Assembly: GCF_006517435.1 (NCBI RefSeq)
Contig: NZ_VHQG01000001.1
Location: 124,001-188,000 of the forward strand
Direction: 5' to 3'
Length of the DNA: 64,000 bases
Source: Schumannella soli
GTDB lineage: Bacteria > Actinomycetota > Actinomycetes > Actinomycetales > Microbacteriaceae
Below are positions 43,090 through 53,689 of this stretch, piece after piece (within the stretch, counting starts at the first letter, position 1; each line of letters begins with the position of its first letter). Under the pieces are notes generated by a model, which searched no databases, was not told the DNA's origin, and worked only from the letters and a program-made list of their open reading frames with translations. The translations under genes and the position numbers were made by a program.

Positions 43090-44458
43090 CGGGTCACCTC
43101 CGCCGTGAGGCGCGGTCGTCGGGCCTTCGGCTTCGAGCCGGGCGCCGGGAGTCGGAACACCGCGCGCACGAGCGGCGGCGCGGCGATGAAGAGCACGATG
43201 ACCGACTGCACCACGACGACGATGTCGATCGGGATGCCCTCGCCGGCCTGGATCGAGTAGCCGCCGGCCTTGAGCGCGCCGAACAGGATGCCGCTGAAGA
43301 ACACGCCCCAGGGCCGGGAGCGGCCGAGCAGCGCGACGGTGATCGCGTCGAAGCCGATGCCGGCGTCGATGCCGTCGCCGAAGCCGGAGGTGTTGGTGCC
43401 GAGCACCTGGATCGAGCCGGCGAGGCCGACGAGCGCACCCGAGATGATCATCGCGAGCACGAAGACCCACTTGACGTCGATGCCGGCGACGCGCGCGGCG
43501 TGCGGGTTCTCGCCCACGGCGCGGAAGCGGAATCCGGTGCTCGAGCGGTTCAGCAGCCAGGCCACGAACATCGTCGCGAGGATGACGAGGATGAATCCCA
43601 CGTTGAGCCGGAACGACCCGACCTGGGTTCCGCCGTTGAGCAGCGTGAGCAGGTCGCTCAGGGTCGGCATGACCGCGCTCGGGTCGGTCGGCGGCGTCTT
43701 GGGGTTGCTGGTGCCCGGCGCCTGGAGGGCGCCCGGCGTCTTGAGCAGGAACTGGATCAGGTACAGCGCGACGTAGTTGAGCATGATCGTGAGGATCACC
43801 TCGTGCGCGCCGGTGCGGGCCTTGATGAAGCCGACCAGGCCGCCCCACACCGCGCCACCGATGAGCGCGCCGACGACGGCGACGAGCATGTGGATGAACG
43901 GCGGCAGCGGGAACGACCAGGAGATCCAGCCGGCGACGGCCGCCGCGATGAGGATCTGGCCGCGTCCGCCGATGTTGAACAGGCCGACGCGGAACGCGAC
44001 CGCGACGCCGAGTCCGGCCGCGATGAGCGGAGCGGCGAAGGCGAGGGTCTCGGTCAGCGGCTTGATGCCGTTGACGAAGCCGGGCCGGGCGAAGTTGTAC
44101 ACCGCGCCCTGGAACAGGCTGTAGTACGCGCCGCCGATGGACCGGCCGATCGCCTGGAAGGTGTCGGCGGGGCGGGCGAAGAAGTAGCCGGCGGCCTTCT
44201 GCACGTTCTCGTCGGTGACGACGATGAGGATGCTCGCCACGACGAGCGCGAGCACGATCGCGAGCAGGGTCATCAGCCAGTTGCTGGAGAGGATCTCGCG
44301 CATCACCCGGTTCGCCGCGGGCGGCGGCGGGACCTCGTCGGCCGGCTTCGTTCCCGAGGCCTGGCCGGGCTCGACGCCCTGCGCGCTCTGCGGCTCGGGG
44401 GCCAGGGGCAGGACCTGGCCGGGGGTCGGCAGCTGGTCCTCTCCGGGGATTTTCTCGC

Positions 44459-44462
<4 letters not shown>
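43086..44462 (-). CDS. Nucleoside ABC importer permease (NupP/YufP type)
   Basis: This 458-residue permease has about ten membrane segments. AAPLIAAGLGVAVAFRVGLFNIGGRGQILIAA and FRFRAVGENPHAARVAGIDV are diagnostic of the family. The first 45 residues are a hydrophilic Pro/Gln-rich tail in the cytoplasm. It overlaps the ATPase gene by 4 bp upstream and the second permease by 4 bp downstream, a tightly coupled arrangement. Confidence 0.93.
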
Positions 44463-46012
<1,550 letters not shown>

Positions 46013-46050
46013 GTCGTCAATCTATGTCGCCGGGCGGACACGGGGAAACA

Positions 46051-46088
46051 GGATCGGGGAGGCCGGACATGTCCGACCTCCCCGATCC
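46051..46088 (-). terminator. Intercistronic hairpin after the BMP gene
   Basis: GGATCGGGGAGG pairs perfectly with CCTCCCCGATCC, and the loop is itself palindromic (CGGACATGTCCG). It lies between the binding-protein gene and the transporter genes on the same strand. It probably causes partial termination or protects the upstream mRNA. Confidence 0.7.
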
Positions 46089-46106
46089 GGGTCAGTTCTC
46101 GCCGGA

Positions 46107-47237
46107 TTACTTCGGCGAGGCCTTCGAGGTGACCTTGATGTCACCGGAGATGATCTTCTCCTTGATGGAGTCGAGCTCACCCTGCAGACCCGAGTCGACC
46201 TTCGACGAGAAGTCGTGGAAGGGGGCCAGGCCGACGCCGCCGTTCTTCAGCGTGCCGACGTAGGGGGTGTTGTCGAACTTCTTGTCGGCCGCGGCCTTGA
46301 CCACGTCCTCCACGCCCTTGTCGATGCCCTTCTGCACCGAGGTGAGCAGCAGGTCCTTGACCGAGGGGTCGGACAGGTAGACGTCGGCGTCGACGCCGAT
46401 CATCGCGATGTCGCCGCCCTTGTCGCGGATCGCCTCAGCGGCGCTCTGGTAGATCGGGCCGCCGACCGGCATCAGCACGTCGGCGTTCTGGTCGAGCAGG
46501 CCCTGGGCCGCGGTCTTGGCCTCGACGCCGGCCGCGAAGCCGCCGGTGAAGACGCCGTTCTGGCTGTCCTTGTCCCAGCCGACGACCTTGACGTCCTTGT
46601 TCTTCTGCTCGTTGTAGTACTTCACGCCGTCGACGAAGCCGTCCATGAAGATCGTGACGGGCGGGATCGGGATGCCGCCGAAGGTGCCGACGACGCCGGT
46701 CTTCGAGTAGCTGGCCGCGGCGTAGCCGCCGAGGAACGCCGCCTGGGCGGTGTCGAAGAGGATCGGCTTGCCGTTCTCGACGTCGACCTTGCCGTCGCCG
46801 GTGTCCTTGCCGTCCTTGTCCTTGGCACCCTCGTTGTCGAGGCCGTCGTCGATGATCGCGAACTCGACGTCGCTGTTCGCCTTCGCGGCGCTGACGGTCG
46901 CGGCCGACAGCTTGAAGCCGACGGTGACGATGAGGTTGCAGCCCTGGTTGAGCAGCTGGTCGATGTTCGGCGCGTAGTCGTCTTCGCTCGACGACTGGAC
47001 GTGCTTCTCCTTCGAGCCGATCGCCTTGGCGGCGGCCTCGAGCCCGTTGAGACCCGACTCGTTGAACGAGTGGTCGTCGTAGCCGCCGTCGTCGGAGACC
47101 ATGCAGGGCAGGAAGTCGGACTTGGCGCTGTCGCTGCCCGAGTCGCTGGGCGCGCTGGCGCAGCCGGTGAGCACGAGCACGCTCGCGCCGAGGGTGGCGA
47201 GGCCGGCGAGACCGGTCTTGCGCAGGATGAATGTCAC
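46107..47237 (-). CDS. BMP family nucleoside-binding lipoprotein
   Basis: This 376-residue lipoprotein has a signal peptide and lipobox VLVLTGC with Cys26, then a BMP/PnrA-type periplasmic-binding fold (FNESGLNGLEAAAKAIG; VGTFGGIPIPPVTIFMDGFVDG; IYQSAAEAIRDKGGD). The family binds purine and pyrimidine nucleosides outside the membrane. It is the first gene of the import operon and has a good ribosome-binding site (GGAGGACC). It is followed by a hairpin before the ATPase gene. Confidence 0.94.
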   Translation of the reverse strand: MTFILRKTGLAGLATLGASVLVLTGCASAPSDSGSDSAKSDFLPCMVSDDGGYDDHSFNESGLNGLEAAAKAIGSKEKHVQSSSEDDYAPNIDQLLNQGCNLIVTVGFKLSAATVSAAKANSDVEFAIIDDGLDNEGAKDKDGKDTGDGKVDVENGKPILFDTAQAAFLGGYAAASYSKTGVVGTFGGIPIPPVTIFMDGFVDGVKYYNEQKNKDVKVVGWDKDSQNGVFTGGFAAGVEAKTAAQGLLDQNADVLMPVGGPIYQSAAEAIRDKGGDIAMIGVDADVYLSDPSVKDLLLTSVQKGIDKGVEDVVKAAADKKFDNTPYVGTLKNGGVGLAPFHDFSSKVDSGLQGELDSIKEKIISGDIKVTSKASPK

Positions 47238-47291
47238 GTGAGGTCCTCCTGGGAAGCGCGGGCATGGTGAGCGCCCGCCGGATTTGGGGAC

Positions 47292-47297
47292 ACGTTA
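47292..47297 (-). promoter_or_regulatory. Possible -10 box TAACGT before the BMP operon
   Basis: TAACGT on the minus strand lies 54 nt before the ATG, leaving a leader with a Shine-Dalgarno sequence. Two further GTAAC words (near 47304 and 47349) lie upstream and may be part of an operator. No confident -35 element is seen. Confidence 0.35.
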
Positions 47298-47440
47298 CCT
47301 CGCGTTACAGGCGAGGAAAGCCCCGGTCCCGGGGTCGAGTCGGAAGCGTTACAAAGCCGCGCCCGCCGCGAAACGAGACGGAAACGGGATGCGCCGCGCG
47401 GGCTCCCCGAGAGCCCGTCGCGCGGGGCGGCGAGGCCCGC

Positions 47441-48556
47441 TCAGAGCAGCTGCGAGCGCCCCTGCTCCTTGATCGCCTCGACCGTCTGCTTGACCCGCTG
47501 CGCGTGCTCGGTCGTGGTGACCAGCAGCGCGTCCTCGGTGTCGACGACGACGACGTCGCGCAGGCCGATGAGCGACACCAGCCGGCCGCCGCTCGCGACG
47601 ACGAGGCCGGAGCTGTCGTCGGCGATCACCTGGTCGGCGTCGCCGAGGGTCACGAGCTGGTTCGGCCGGCCGGCCGCGCCGAGCCGAGCGATGGTGGCGA
47701 AGTCGCCGACGTCGTGCCAGGTGAACCTGCCGGGCACGACGGCCAGCCGCCCCGCGGCGGCGGCGGGCTCGGCGACCGAGTAGTCGATCGCGATCTTCGG
47801 CAGCGCGGGCCAGATGCGGGCCACCGCCTCGTCGCGGGCGTCCGTGTCCCAGACCGCGGCGAGCTCCTCGAGCCCCGCGACAAGGTCCGGCTGCTCGATG
47901 CGCATCCGCTCGAGCAGCACGTCGGCGCGGGAGACGAACATGCCCGCGTTCCAGAGGTAGTCGCCCGTGGCCAGGTAGCCGATCGCCGTCTCGAGGTCGG
48001 GCTTCTCGACGAAGCTGTCGACCTGCAGCACGCCCGGCACATCGGCCAGGGCGCTCGTCGCGCGGATGTAGCCGAAGCCGGTCGCCGGCTCGGTGGGCGG
48101 CACGCCGATCGTCGCGATGTAGCCGGCGTCCGCCACCGCGACCGCCTGACGCACCGCCTGGCCGAACGCGGCGACGCCGCGGATGACGTGGTCGGCGTGG
48201 AACGAGCCGACGATGACGTCGGGCTCGCGGCGCACCAGGATCGCCGCGGCGAGCCCGATCGCCGCCGACGACTCGCGCGGCTCGTCCTCGAGCACCAGGT
48301 TCGCGTCATCGAGCTCGGGCAGCTGCTCGCGCACCGCATCCGCGTGCGCGCGCCCGGTGACGACGAGGATGCGGCCCTCGCCGCTCAGCGGGGCGACGCG
48401 CTGCCAGGTGTCGCGCAGCAGGCTCTCGCCGCTGCCGCTCAGCGGGTGCAGGAACTTCGGCGCCCCGGCGCGCGACAGCGGCCAGAGACGCGACCCGACG
48501 CCGCCGGCGGGGATCACGGCATGGAAGCGGTCGAGACCGGGCGAGGGAGCGCTCAT
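47441..48556 (-). CDS. manC: Mannose-1-phosphate guanylyltransferase
   Basis: This 371-residue nucleotidyltransferase makes GDP-mannose from GTP and mannose-1-phosphate. The GTP-binding N-terminus is AVIPAGGVGSRLWPLSRAGAPKFL. Further in are VIVGSFHADHVI, FVEKPD and WNAGMFV, all characteristic of the GMP family. It lacks the C-terminal isomerase domain of bifunctional ManC/AlgA. Its product feeds the polyprenol-mannose synthase at 11.8 kb and possibly the left-end glycosyltransferases. ATG at 48556 follows TACCGT by 7 nt. Confidence 0.94.
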   Translation of the reverse strand: MSAPSPGLDRFHAVIPAGGVGSRLWPLSRAGAPKFLHPLSGSGESLLRDTWQRVAPLSGEGRILVVTGRAHADAVREQLPELDDANLVLEDEPRESSAAIGLAAAILVRREPDVIVGSFHADHVIRGVAAFGQAVRQAVAVADAGYIATIGVPPTEPATGFGYIRATSALADVPGVLQVDSFVEKPDLETAIGYLATGDYLWNAGMFVSRADVLLERMRIEQPDLVAGLEELAAVWDTDARDEAVARIWPALPKIAIDYSVAEPAAAAGRLAVVPGRFTWHDVGDFATIARLGAAGRPNQLVTLGDADQVIADDSSGLVVASGGRLVSLIGLRDVVVVDTEDALLVTTTEHAQRVKQTVEAIKEQGRSQLL

Positions 48557-48563
48557 GCCCGTC

Positions 48564-48569
48564 ACGGTA
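48564..48569 (-). promoter_or_regulatory. -10 box TACCGT, leaderless start of manC
   Basis: TACCGT on the minus strand is followed by 7 nt and the manC ATG, with no ribosome-binding site between. Confidence 0.45.
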
Positions 48570-48684
48570 CCGGGCCGCGACTGAGCATCCCGCGACATCG
48601 ACGGCGCGGAGCCTGAGCGCTCGTTCAGGAGCGCGACGCGCGTCGGTCGGATGCACGACGCCGACCTGATGTCTCGACGTCGAG

Positions 48685-48706
48685 AGAGGTTAGGCCCACC
48701 TGACCT
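48685..48706 (+). promoter_or_regulatory. DtxR/IdeR-like operator before sdhCDAB
   Basis: AGGTTAGG at 48687-48694 and CCTGACCT at 48699-48706 form an 8-bp inverted repeat with one mismatch. The 19-mer starting at 48685 matches 14 positions of the DtxR/IdeR consensus as I remember it (TTAGGTTAGSCTAACCTAA). It lies 22 nt before a TAGACT -10-like box (48728-48733) and about 105 nt before sdhC. Iron-dependent control of succinate dehydrogenase is known in corynebacteria. Confidence 0.45.
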
Positions 48707-48727
48707 GCGACGCCCCCGAGGCGGGCC

Positions 48728-48733
48728 TAGACT
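48728..48733 (+). promoter_or_regulatory. -10-like box TAGACT before sdhC
   Basis: TAGACT would give a leader of about 70 nt ending in the strong ribosome-binding site AAGGAGGG of sdhC. It is the best candidate promoter of the sdh operon. Confidence 0.4.
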
Positions 48734-48809
48734 CAGGAGAGCTCCGCAGCAGACGCGACATCCCTCGCACACCACCCTGCGACGGGCGGGGCTCCAAGGA
48801 GGGACTCCC

Positions 48810-49238
48810 GTGTCGAGCCAGGTTCAGTCCGGCCCCGTCACCGCCCCCCGCATCCCCTCACCGAAGCGCCCCGCCGGCACCCTGTACCGCGGTCGCGAGG
48901 GAATGTGGTCGTGGGTGCTGCATCGGATCACCGGTACCGCGATCTACTTCTTCCTCCTGGTGCACATTCTCGACACCGCACTCGTGCGCATCAGCCCCGA
49001 CGCCTACGACGCCGTGATCAACACGTACAAGACGCCGATCATGGGCCTCGGCGAGGCCGGCCTGGTCGCGGCGATCGTGTTCCACGCGTTCAACGGGCTG
49101 CGCATCATCCTCATCGACCTCACCGCCTGGGGCGCCCGCCACCAGCGGCTCATGTTCTGGATCGTCGTCGGCCTCTGGGCCGTGACGATGGCCGGCTTCC
49201 TGCCGCGCCACCTCAGCGTCGTCTTCGGAGGCCACTGA
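48810..49238 (+). CDS. sdhC: Succinate dehydrogenase cytochrome b556 subunit
   Basis: This 142-residue membrane anchor has three helices. [21 protein letters not shown] carries the conserved quinone-site Ser/Arg and heme-ligand His, and [16 protein letters not shown] is the second signature. It anchors the SdhAB catalytic subunits and passes electrons to menaquinone. The GTG at 48810 has AAGGAGGG seven bases upstream. It overlaps sdhD (TGATG). Confidence 0.94.
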   Translation: MSSQVQSGPVTAPRIPSPKRPAGTLYRGREGMWSWVLHRITGTAIYFFLLVHILDTALVRISPDAYDAVINTYKTPIMGLGEAGLVAAIVFHAFNGLRIILIDLTAWGARHQRLMFWIVVGLWAVTMAGFLPRHLSVVFGGH

Positions 49239-49681
49239 TGACCGCCACCATCCCGGCGCCGCGCTCGAGCTCCTCCCGGCCCCGCAAGGTCAACTGGGAG
49301 AAGTGGGGCTGGCTGTACATGCGCATCAGCGGCGTGCTGCTGCTCGTGCTCGTCTTCGGCCACCTCTTCGTCAACCTCGTCGCCGGCGACGGCGTGCACG
49401 CGATCGACTTCGCGTTCGTCGCGGGCAAGTGGGCCGACCCGTTCTGGGTCGTCTGGGACACCCTCATGCTCTGGCTCGCGCTCATCCACGGCGCCAACGG
49501 CATGCGCACCCTCACCAACGACTACGCCCGCGGGCGCCTGCGCAAGGTGCTGCTCGGGGCGATCCTCGTCTCCACCATCGTGCTGATCCTTCTCGGGAGC
49601 CTCGTGATCTTCACCTTCGACCCCTGCATCGGAGCCGCCCAGGGCGGCGACCTCGCCCAGTTCTGCACGGCGAAGGGCTGA
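49238..49681 (+). CDS. sdhD: Succinate dehydrogenase membrane anchor subunit
   Basis: This 147-residue protein has three membrane helices ([40 protein letters not shown] and [19 protein letters not shown]) with histidines positioned to bind heme. It is the second anchor of complex II. It overlaps sdhC by one base and precedes sdhA by 5 bp. The first 25 residues are a basic hydrophilic leader. Confidence 0.93.
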   Translation: MTATIPAPRSSSSRPRKVNWEKWGWLYMRISGVLLLVLVFGHLFVNLVAGDGVHAIDFAFVAGKWADPFWVVWDTLMLWLALIHGANGMRTLTNDYARGRLRKVLLGAILVSTIVLILLGSLVIFTFDPCIGAAQGGDLAQFCTAKG

Positions 49682-49686
49682 GCGGC

Positions 49687-51483
49687 ATGGACTTCGAAGA
49701 CGGAGCCGTCATCGACGGCGTGACCTACCACCAGTACGACGTCGTGATCGTCGGCGCCGGCGGCGCCGGCATGCGCGCGGCGATCGAGGCCGGCCCGCAG
49801 GTCAAGACCGCGGTCATCACCAAGCTCTACCCCACCCGCTCGCACACCGGCGCGGCGCAGGGCGGCATGGCCGCCGCGCTCGCCAATGTCGAGGAGGACA
49901 GCTGGGAGTGGCACACCTTCGACACCGTCAAGGGCGGTGACTACCTGGTCGACCAGGATGCGGCCGAGATCCTCGCCAAGGAGGCCATCGACGCCGTCCT
50001 CGACCTCGAGAACATGGGCCTGCCCTTCAACCGCACCCCCGAGGGCAAGATCGACCAGCGCCGCTTCGGCGGACACACCCGCGACCACGGCAAGGCGCCC
50101 GTGCGCCGCGCCTGCTACGCGGCCGACCGCACCGGCCACATGATCCTGCAGACGCTGTTCCAGAACTGCGTCAAGCTCGGCGTCGAGTTCTACAACGAGT
50201 ACTACGCGCTCGACATGGTCATGACCGAGGTGGATGGCGTCGAGCAGCCCTCGGGCATCGTCGCCTACGAGCTCGCGACGGGCGCGATCCACGTCTTCCA
50301 GGCGAAGGCGATCATCTACGCGACCGGCGGCTTCGGCAAGGTCTACAAGACCACCTCGAACGCGCACACCCTCACGGGCGACGGCGTCGGCATCATCTGG
50401 CGCAAGAAGCTGCCGCTCGAGGACATGGAGTTCTTCCAGTTCCACCCGACCGGCCTGGCCGGCCTCGGCATCCTGCTCACCGAAGGCGCCCGCGGCGAGG
50501 GCGCGATCCTGCGCAACGCCTCGGGTGAGCGCTTCATGGAGCGCTACGCCCCCACCATCAAGGACCTCGCGCCGCGCGACATCGTCGCGCGCTGCATGGT
50601 GCAGGAGGTCGCGGAGGGCCGCGGCGCCGGCCCGCACAAGGACTACGTGCTGCTCGACTGCACCCACCTGGGCGCCGAGGTGCTCGAGACCAAGCTGCCC
50701 GACATCACCGAGTTCGCCCGCACCTACCTCGGCGTCGACCCGGTCGTCGAGCCGGTTCCGGTCATGCCGACCGCGCACTACGCGATGGGCGGCATCCCGA
50801 CCAACGTCAGCGCCGAGGTGCTGCGCGACAACACGACCGTCGTGCCCGGCCTCTACGCCGCCGGCGAGTGCGCCTGCGTCTCGGTGCACGGCTCGAACCG
50901 CCTCGGCACCAACTCGCTGCTCGACATCAACGTCTTCGGCAAGCGCGCCGGCAACAACGCCGCCGCCTACGCCAAGACCGCGGAGTTCACGCCGCTGCCG
51001 GAAGACCCGGCCAAGTTCGTGCGCGAGCTCGTCGAGAGCACCCGCAACGCGACCGGCACCGAGCGCATCGCCTCCCTCCGCAAGGAGCTGCAGGAGGAGA
51101 TGGACAAGAACGCCCAGGTCTTCCGCACCGACGAGTCGCTCGCCAAGGTGACCGAGACCATCCACTCGCTGCGCCAGCGCTACCAGCAGATCTCGGTGCA
51201 GGACAAGGGCCACCGCTACAACACCGACCTGCTCGAGGCCATCGAGCTCGGCTTCCTGCTCGACCTCGCCGAGGTCGTCGTGTTCTCCGCCCGCAACCGC
51301 AAGGAGAGCCGCGGCGGCCACATGCGCGACGACTTCCCGAAGCGCGACGACGAGAACTACATGAAGCACACGATGGCGTACCTGACGGGCGACCCGCACT
51401 CGGCCGACGCCGCCGACCACATCACCCTCGACTGGAAGCCCGTGGTCGTCACGAACTACCAGCCGATGGAGCGCAAGTACTGA
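49687..51483 (+). CDS. sdhA: Succinate dehydrogenase flavoprotein subunit
   Basis: This 598-residue flavoprotein oxidises succinate to fumarate. The FAD-binding [14 protein letters not shown] is at residues 19-32, and the histidine that binds FAD covalently is His53 in [27 protein letters not shown] and [13 protein letters not shown] are the active-site and capping segments. It lies in the order sdhC-D-A-B, standard for actinobacteria. ATG at 49687 directly follows sdhD. Confidence 0.97.
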   Translation: MDFEDGAVIDGVTYHQYDVVIVGAGGAGMRAAIEAGPQVKTAVITKLYPTRSHTGAAQGGMAAALANVEEDSWEWHTFDTVKGGDYLVDQDAAEILAKEAIDAVLDLENMGLPFNRTPEGKIDQRRFGGHTRDHGKAPVRRACYAADRTGHMILQTLFQNCVKLGVEFYNEYYALDMVMTEVDGVEQPSGIVAYELATGAIHVFQAKAIIYATGGFGKVYKTTSNAHTLTGDGVGIIWRKKLPLEDMEFFQFHPTGLAGLGILLTEGARGEGAILRNASGERFMERYAPTIKDLAPRDIVARCMVQEVAEGRGAGPHKDYVLLDCTHLGAEVLETKLPDITEFARTYLGVDPVVEPVPVMPTAHYAMGGIPTNVSAEVLRDNTTVVPGLYAAGECACVSVHGSNRLGTNSLLDINVFGKRAGNNAAAYAKTAEFTPLPEDPAKFVRELVESTRNATGTERIASLRKELQEEMDKNAQVFRTDESLAKVTETIHSLRQRYQQISVQDKGHRYNTDLLEAIELGFLLDLAEVVVFSARNRKESRGGHMRDDFPKRDDENYMKHTMAYLTGDPHSADAADHITLDWKPVVVTNYQPMERKY

Positions 51484-51523
51484 TGGCCGGCACGCCGACC
51501 TTCCGTGACGAGAGGAAGCACTG

Positions 51524-52318
51524 ATGGCCGAGTCCGCTGTTCTCGAGGGCGCGAGCGCCCCCGCCGACGAGGCGCCGATCGAGTCGTTCACGGTGACGCT
51601 GATCATCCGCCGCTTCGACTCCGAGTTCGACGACGAGCCGCGCTGGGTCGACTACGACGTGGAGCTGTTCGCGACCGACCGCATCCTCGACGCGCTGCAC
51701 AAGATCAAGTGGGAGCAGGACGGCTCGCTCTCGTTCCGTCGCTCCTGCGCGCACGGCGTCTGCGGCTCGGATGCCATGCGCATCAACGGCCGCAACCGCC
51801 TCGCCTGCAAGACCCTGATCAAGGACCTCGACATCTCGAAGCCGATCTACGTCGAGGCGATCAAGGGCCTGCCGCTCGAGAAGGACCTCATCGTCGACAT
51901 GGAGCCGTTCTTCGCCTCCTACCGCGAGGTGCAGCCCTTCCTGCAGGCCTCGGGCAAGCCGGAGAAGGAGCGTATCCAGTCGGTCGCGCAGCGCGAGCGC
52001 TTCGACGACACGACCAAGTGCATCCTCTGCGCCGCCTGCACCTCCTCGTGCCCGGTCTTCTGGACCGACGGCCAGTACTTCGGCCCGGCCGCGATCGTGA
52101 ACGCGCACCGCTTCATCTTCGACAGCCGCGACGAGGCCGCCCAGGTGCGCCTCGACATCCTCAACGACAAGGAGGGCGTGTGGCGCTGCCGCACGACCTT
52201 CAACTGCTCCGAGGCCTGCCCCCGCGGCATCGAGGTGACGAAGGCGATCGCCGAGGTCAAGGCGGCCGTGCTGCGCGGCAAGCCCGACGTGCCGAAGTCC
52301 GACCTCGTGTCGGCCTGA
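51524..52318 (+). CDS. sdhB: Succinate dehydrogenase iron-sulfur subunit
   Basis: This 264-residue subunit carries the three clusters: [2Fe-2S] ligands in RRSCAHGVCGSDAMRING and RLAC, [4Fe-4S] in CILCAACTSSCP and [3Fe-4S]/[4Fe-4S] in CRTTFNCSEACPRGI. It moves electrons from FAD in SdhA to the membrane quinone site. The gap to sdhA is 40 bp with a GAGAGG ribosome-binding site. It is the last gene of the operon, followed by a hairpin terminator. Confidence 0.97.
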   Translation: MAESAVLEGASAPADEAPIESFTVTLIIRRFDSEFDDEPRWVDYDVELFATDRILDALHKIKWEQDGSLSFRRSCAHGVCGSDAMRINGRNRLACKTLIKDLDISKPIYVEAIKGLPLEKDLIVDMEPFFASYREVQPFLQASGKPEKERIQSVAQRERFDDTTKCILCAACTSSCPVFWTDGQYFGPAAIVNAHRFIFDSRDEAAQVRLDILNDKEGVWRCRTTFNCSEACPRGIEVTKAIAEVKAAVLRGKPDVPKSDLVSA

Positions 52319-52338
52319 TCGGCCTCACCCGCACCATC

Positions 52339-52376
52339 CGGAACGGCGTGATCCCCGTGGGGGTCGCGCCGTTCCG
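52339..52376 (+). terminator. Terminator of the sdh operon
   Basis: CGGAACGGCG pairs perfectly with CGCCGTTCCG, and the interior (ATCCCC/GGGGGT) extends the stem. It lies 21 bp after the sdhB stop, ahead of the convergent toxin-like gene. Confidence 0.75.
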
Positions 52377-52391
52377 CGTCCCCGGCTGGAC

Positions 52392-52793
52392 TCAGCGCAG
52401 TTGGATGCGGTGGAGCTTGGCTACGTCGACACCGAGAACGAAAGGCCCGGAATTCCTCGCAGCTCGCCCGATCGCCGATTCATTGGCGATCAGTCGCCGC
52501 AGCATTTCAGAACCGGTCAGCTGCGCCGAGGCGATGACCAGCACTCGAGCGGCGTGAAGGCGGATCGCCTCAGCTTCGAGCGGGCGCTTCGCGATCGCGC
52601 GATCCTTGCAGATCAGGATCTCTCCCCGGCTCGTCGCTTCGGTGATCCATTCGACGTCGGTAACGCTCTGAGAGCGTGTCGACCCGTACCTCTCATCCAT
52701 CGTGGTGAGTGCCCAGCCAGCATCGCGGAGCCCACCAGGCACGAGCCGCGACCCGATGCCGCGATCGATGAAGAATCGAAGCTCGGCGTCCAT
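52392..52793 (-). CDS. PIN-like toxin, VapC45 type
   Basis: This 133-residue protein has a PIN-like (VapC45/Mut7-C related) fold. RFFIDRGIGSRLVPGGLRDAGW begins it with a catalytic aspartate, and VEWITEATSRGEILICKDRAIAKRP contains further acidic residues of the nuclease site. The order with the DUF433 gene 8 bp upstream matches VapB45-VapC45 of M. tuberculosis (Rv2018-Rv2019) as I recall it. It would be an RNase neutralised by its partner. Confidence 0.78.
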   Translation of the reverse strand: MDAELRFFIDRGIGSRLVPGGLRDAGWALTTMDERYGSTRSQSVTDVEWITEATSRGEILICKDRAIAKRPLEAEAIRLHAARVLVIASAQLTGSEMLRRLIANESAIGRAARNSGPFVLGVDVAKLHRIQLR

Positions 52794-52801
52794 CCGACGG
52801 C

Positions 52802-53467
52802 TCAGGCGGCGAGTCGATTGAGGTTCAGAACGTCGTCGTACCCGACCCCGTAGTCGTCGGCCACGTCGCCGATGCTCTCTCCTGCACGAAGGCGAGAGAG
52901 CACATCGTCGACCGACACTGACCGGGACGCGAGAGAGGGGCGCCCTCCGTTGATCCGCGGATCGACCTGCACCGTCGGGCCGGGATATTGCGGAAGGCGC
53001 AGCACCGTCGCGTAACCGAAATCACCGAAGTCGATGTGGCGCAGATAGTCCTCGACGACCTCATTGAAGACGGCGTCGCCGTTGCGGACGACCACCAGAC
53101 GACGATCGCCGGGGTCCTTGCTGTCGAAGAGGATCTCGGCACCGTCGGTGAGCAGCTGTCCGTTGGCGAGAGCGTGCTCGAGACCGATGCCGTTCTTGAG
53201 GATCTCAACGGCAGGACGGATACGTTGCAATGGCAGCCCCGCTTTGCGGAACGCATTGAGGACGAAGATCTCGGCGAGGCCGATGAACGGGATCGTCAAC
53301 CCTCGACCAGCCGAGGCCGATCCGATCACCGGAGGGTGCTCGGTCGCCCCGTCGCGGTAGCCGTTGATCCAGCGATGAACCGTCGACCCGCTCGCGCTCA
53401 CGATCCGCGCCGCATCCGACTGCGAGTACAGCGGGATGAGGTACTCACGTGGGATCTCCGGGGCCAT
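52802..53467 (-). CDS. VapB45-like antitoxin with helix-turn-helix and DUF433
   Basis: This 221-residue protein has an N-terminal MerR-like helix-turn-helix (YSQSDAARIVSASGSTVHRWI) and a C-terminal DUF433 domain ending GRPSLASRSVSVDDVLSRLRAGESIGDVADDYG, split around residues 180-215. DUF433 proteins are antitoxins paired with PIN-like toxins. ATG at 53467 is chosen because further upstream sequence contains the 17-bp inverted repeat. Codon use in this pair is a little less GC-extreme than in sdh, suggesting it is an accessory module. Confidence 0.8.
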   Translation of the reverse strand: MAPEIPREYLIPLYSQSDAARIVSASGSTVHRWINGYRDGATEHPPVIGSASAGRGLTIPFIGLAEIFVLNAFRKAGLPLQRIRPAVEILKNGIGLEHALANGQLLTDGAEILFDSKDPGDRRLVVVRNGDAVFNEVVEDYLRHIDFGDFGYATVLRLPQYPGPTVQVDPRINGGRPSLASRSVSVDDVLSRLRAGESIGDVADDYGVGYDDVLNLNRLAA

Positions 53468-53533
53468 GTCGTGATGGTACCGATCGCCAGAGACAGTGGG
53501 CAGGGCGGCGGGCCGGTCTGTGGAGAACGCAGA

Positions 53534-53581
53534 AGGACCGGCGTCGACCGGGCGCTGGGACGCTCGGTCGACGCCGGTCCT
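53534..53581. terminator. 17-bp perfect inverted repeat
   Basis: AGGACCGGCGTCGACCG (53534-53550) and its exact complement (53565-53581) surround a 14-nt loop. It lies between the sigma-factor gene and the toxin-antitoxin pair, all on the minus strand. It is probably the sigma-factor terminator, or an operator of the pair. Confidence 0.6.
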
Positions 53582-53689
53582 GCGCCCCCGATTCGACGCC
53601 AGAGGGCTGCGACGCTGGGACCGTCGCATGAGAGGAGACCGGGCGTTCCACGTTCTATGACGCGGAAACGCGAGAAAGTTCTGGCGAAC

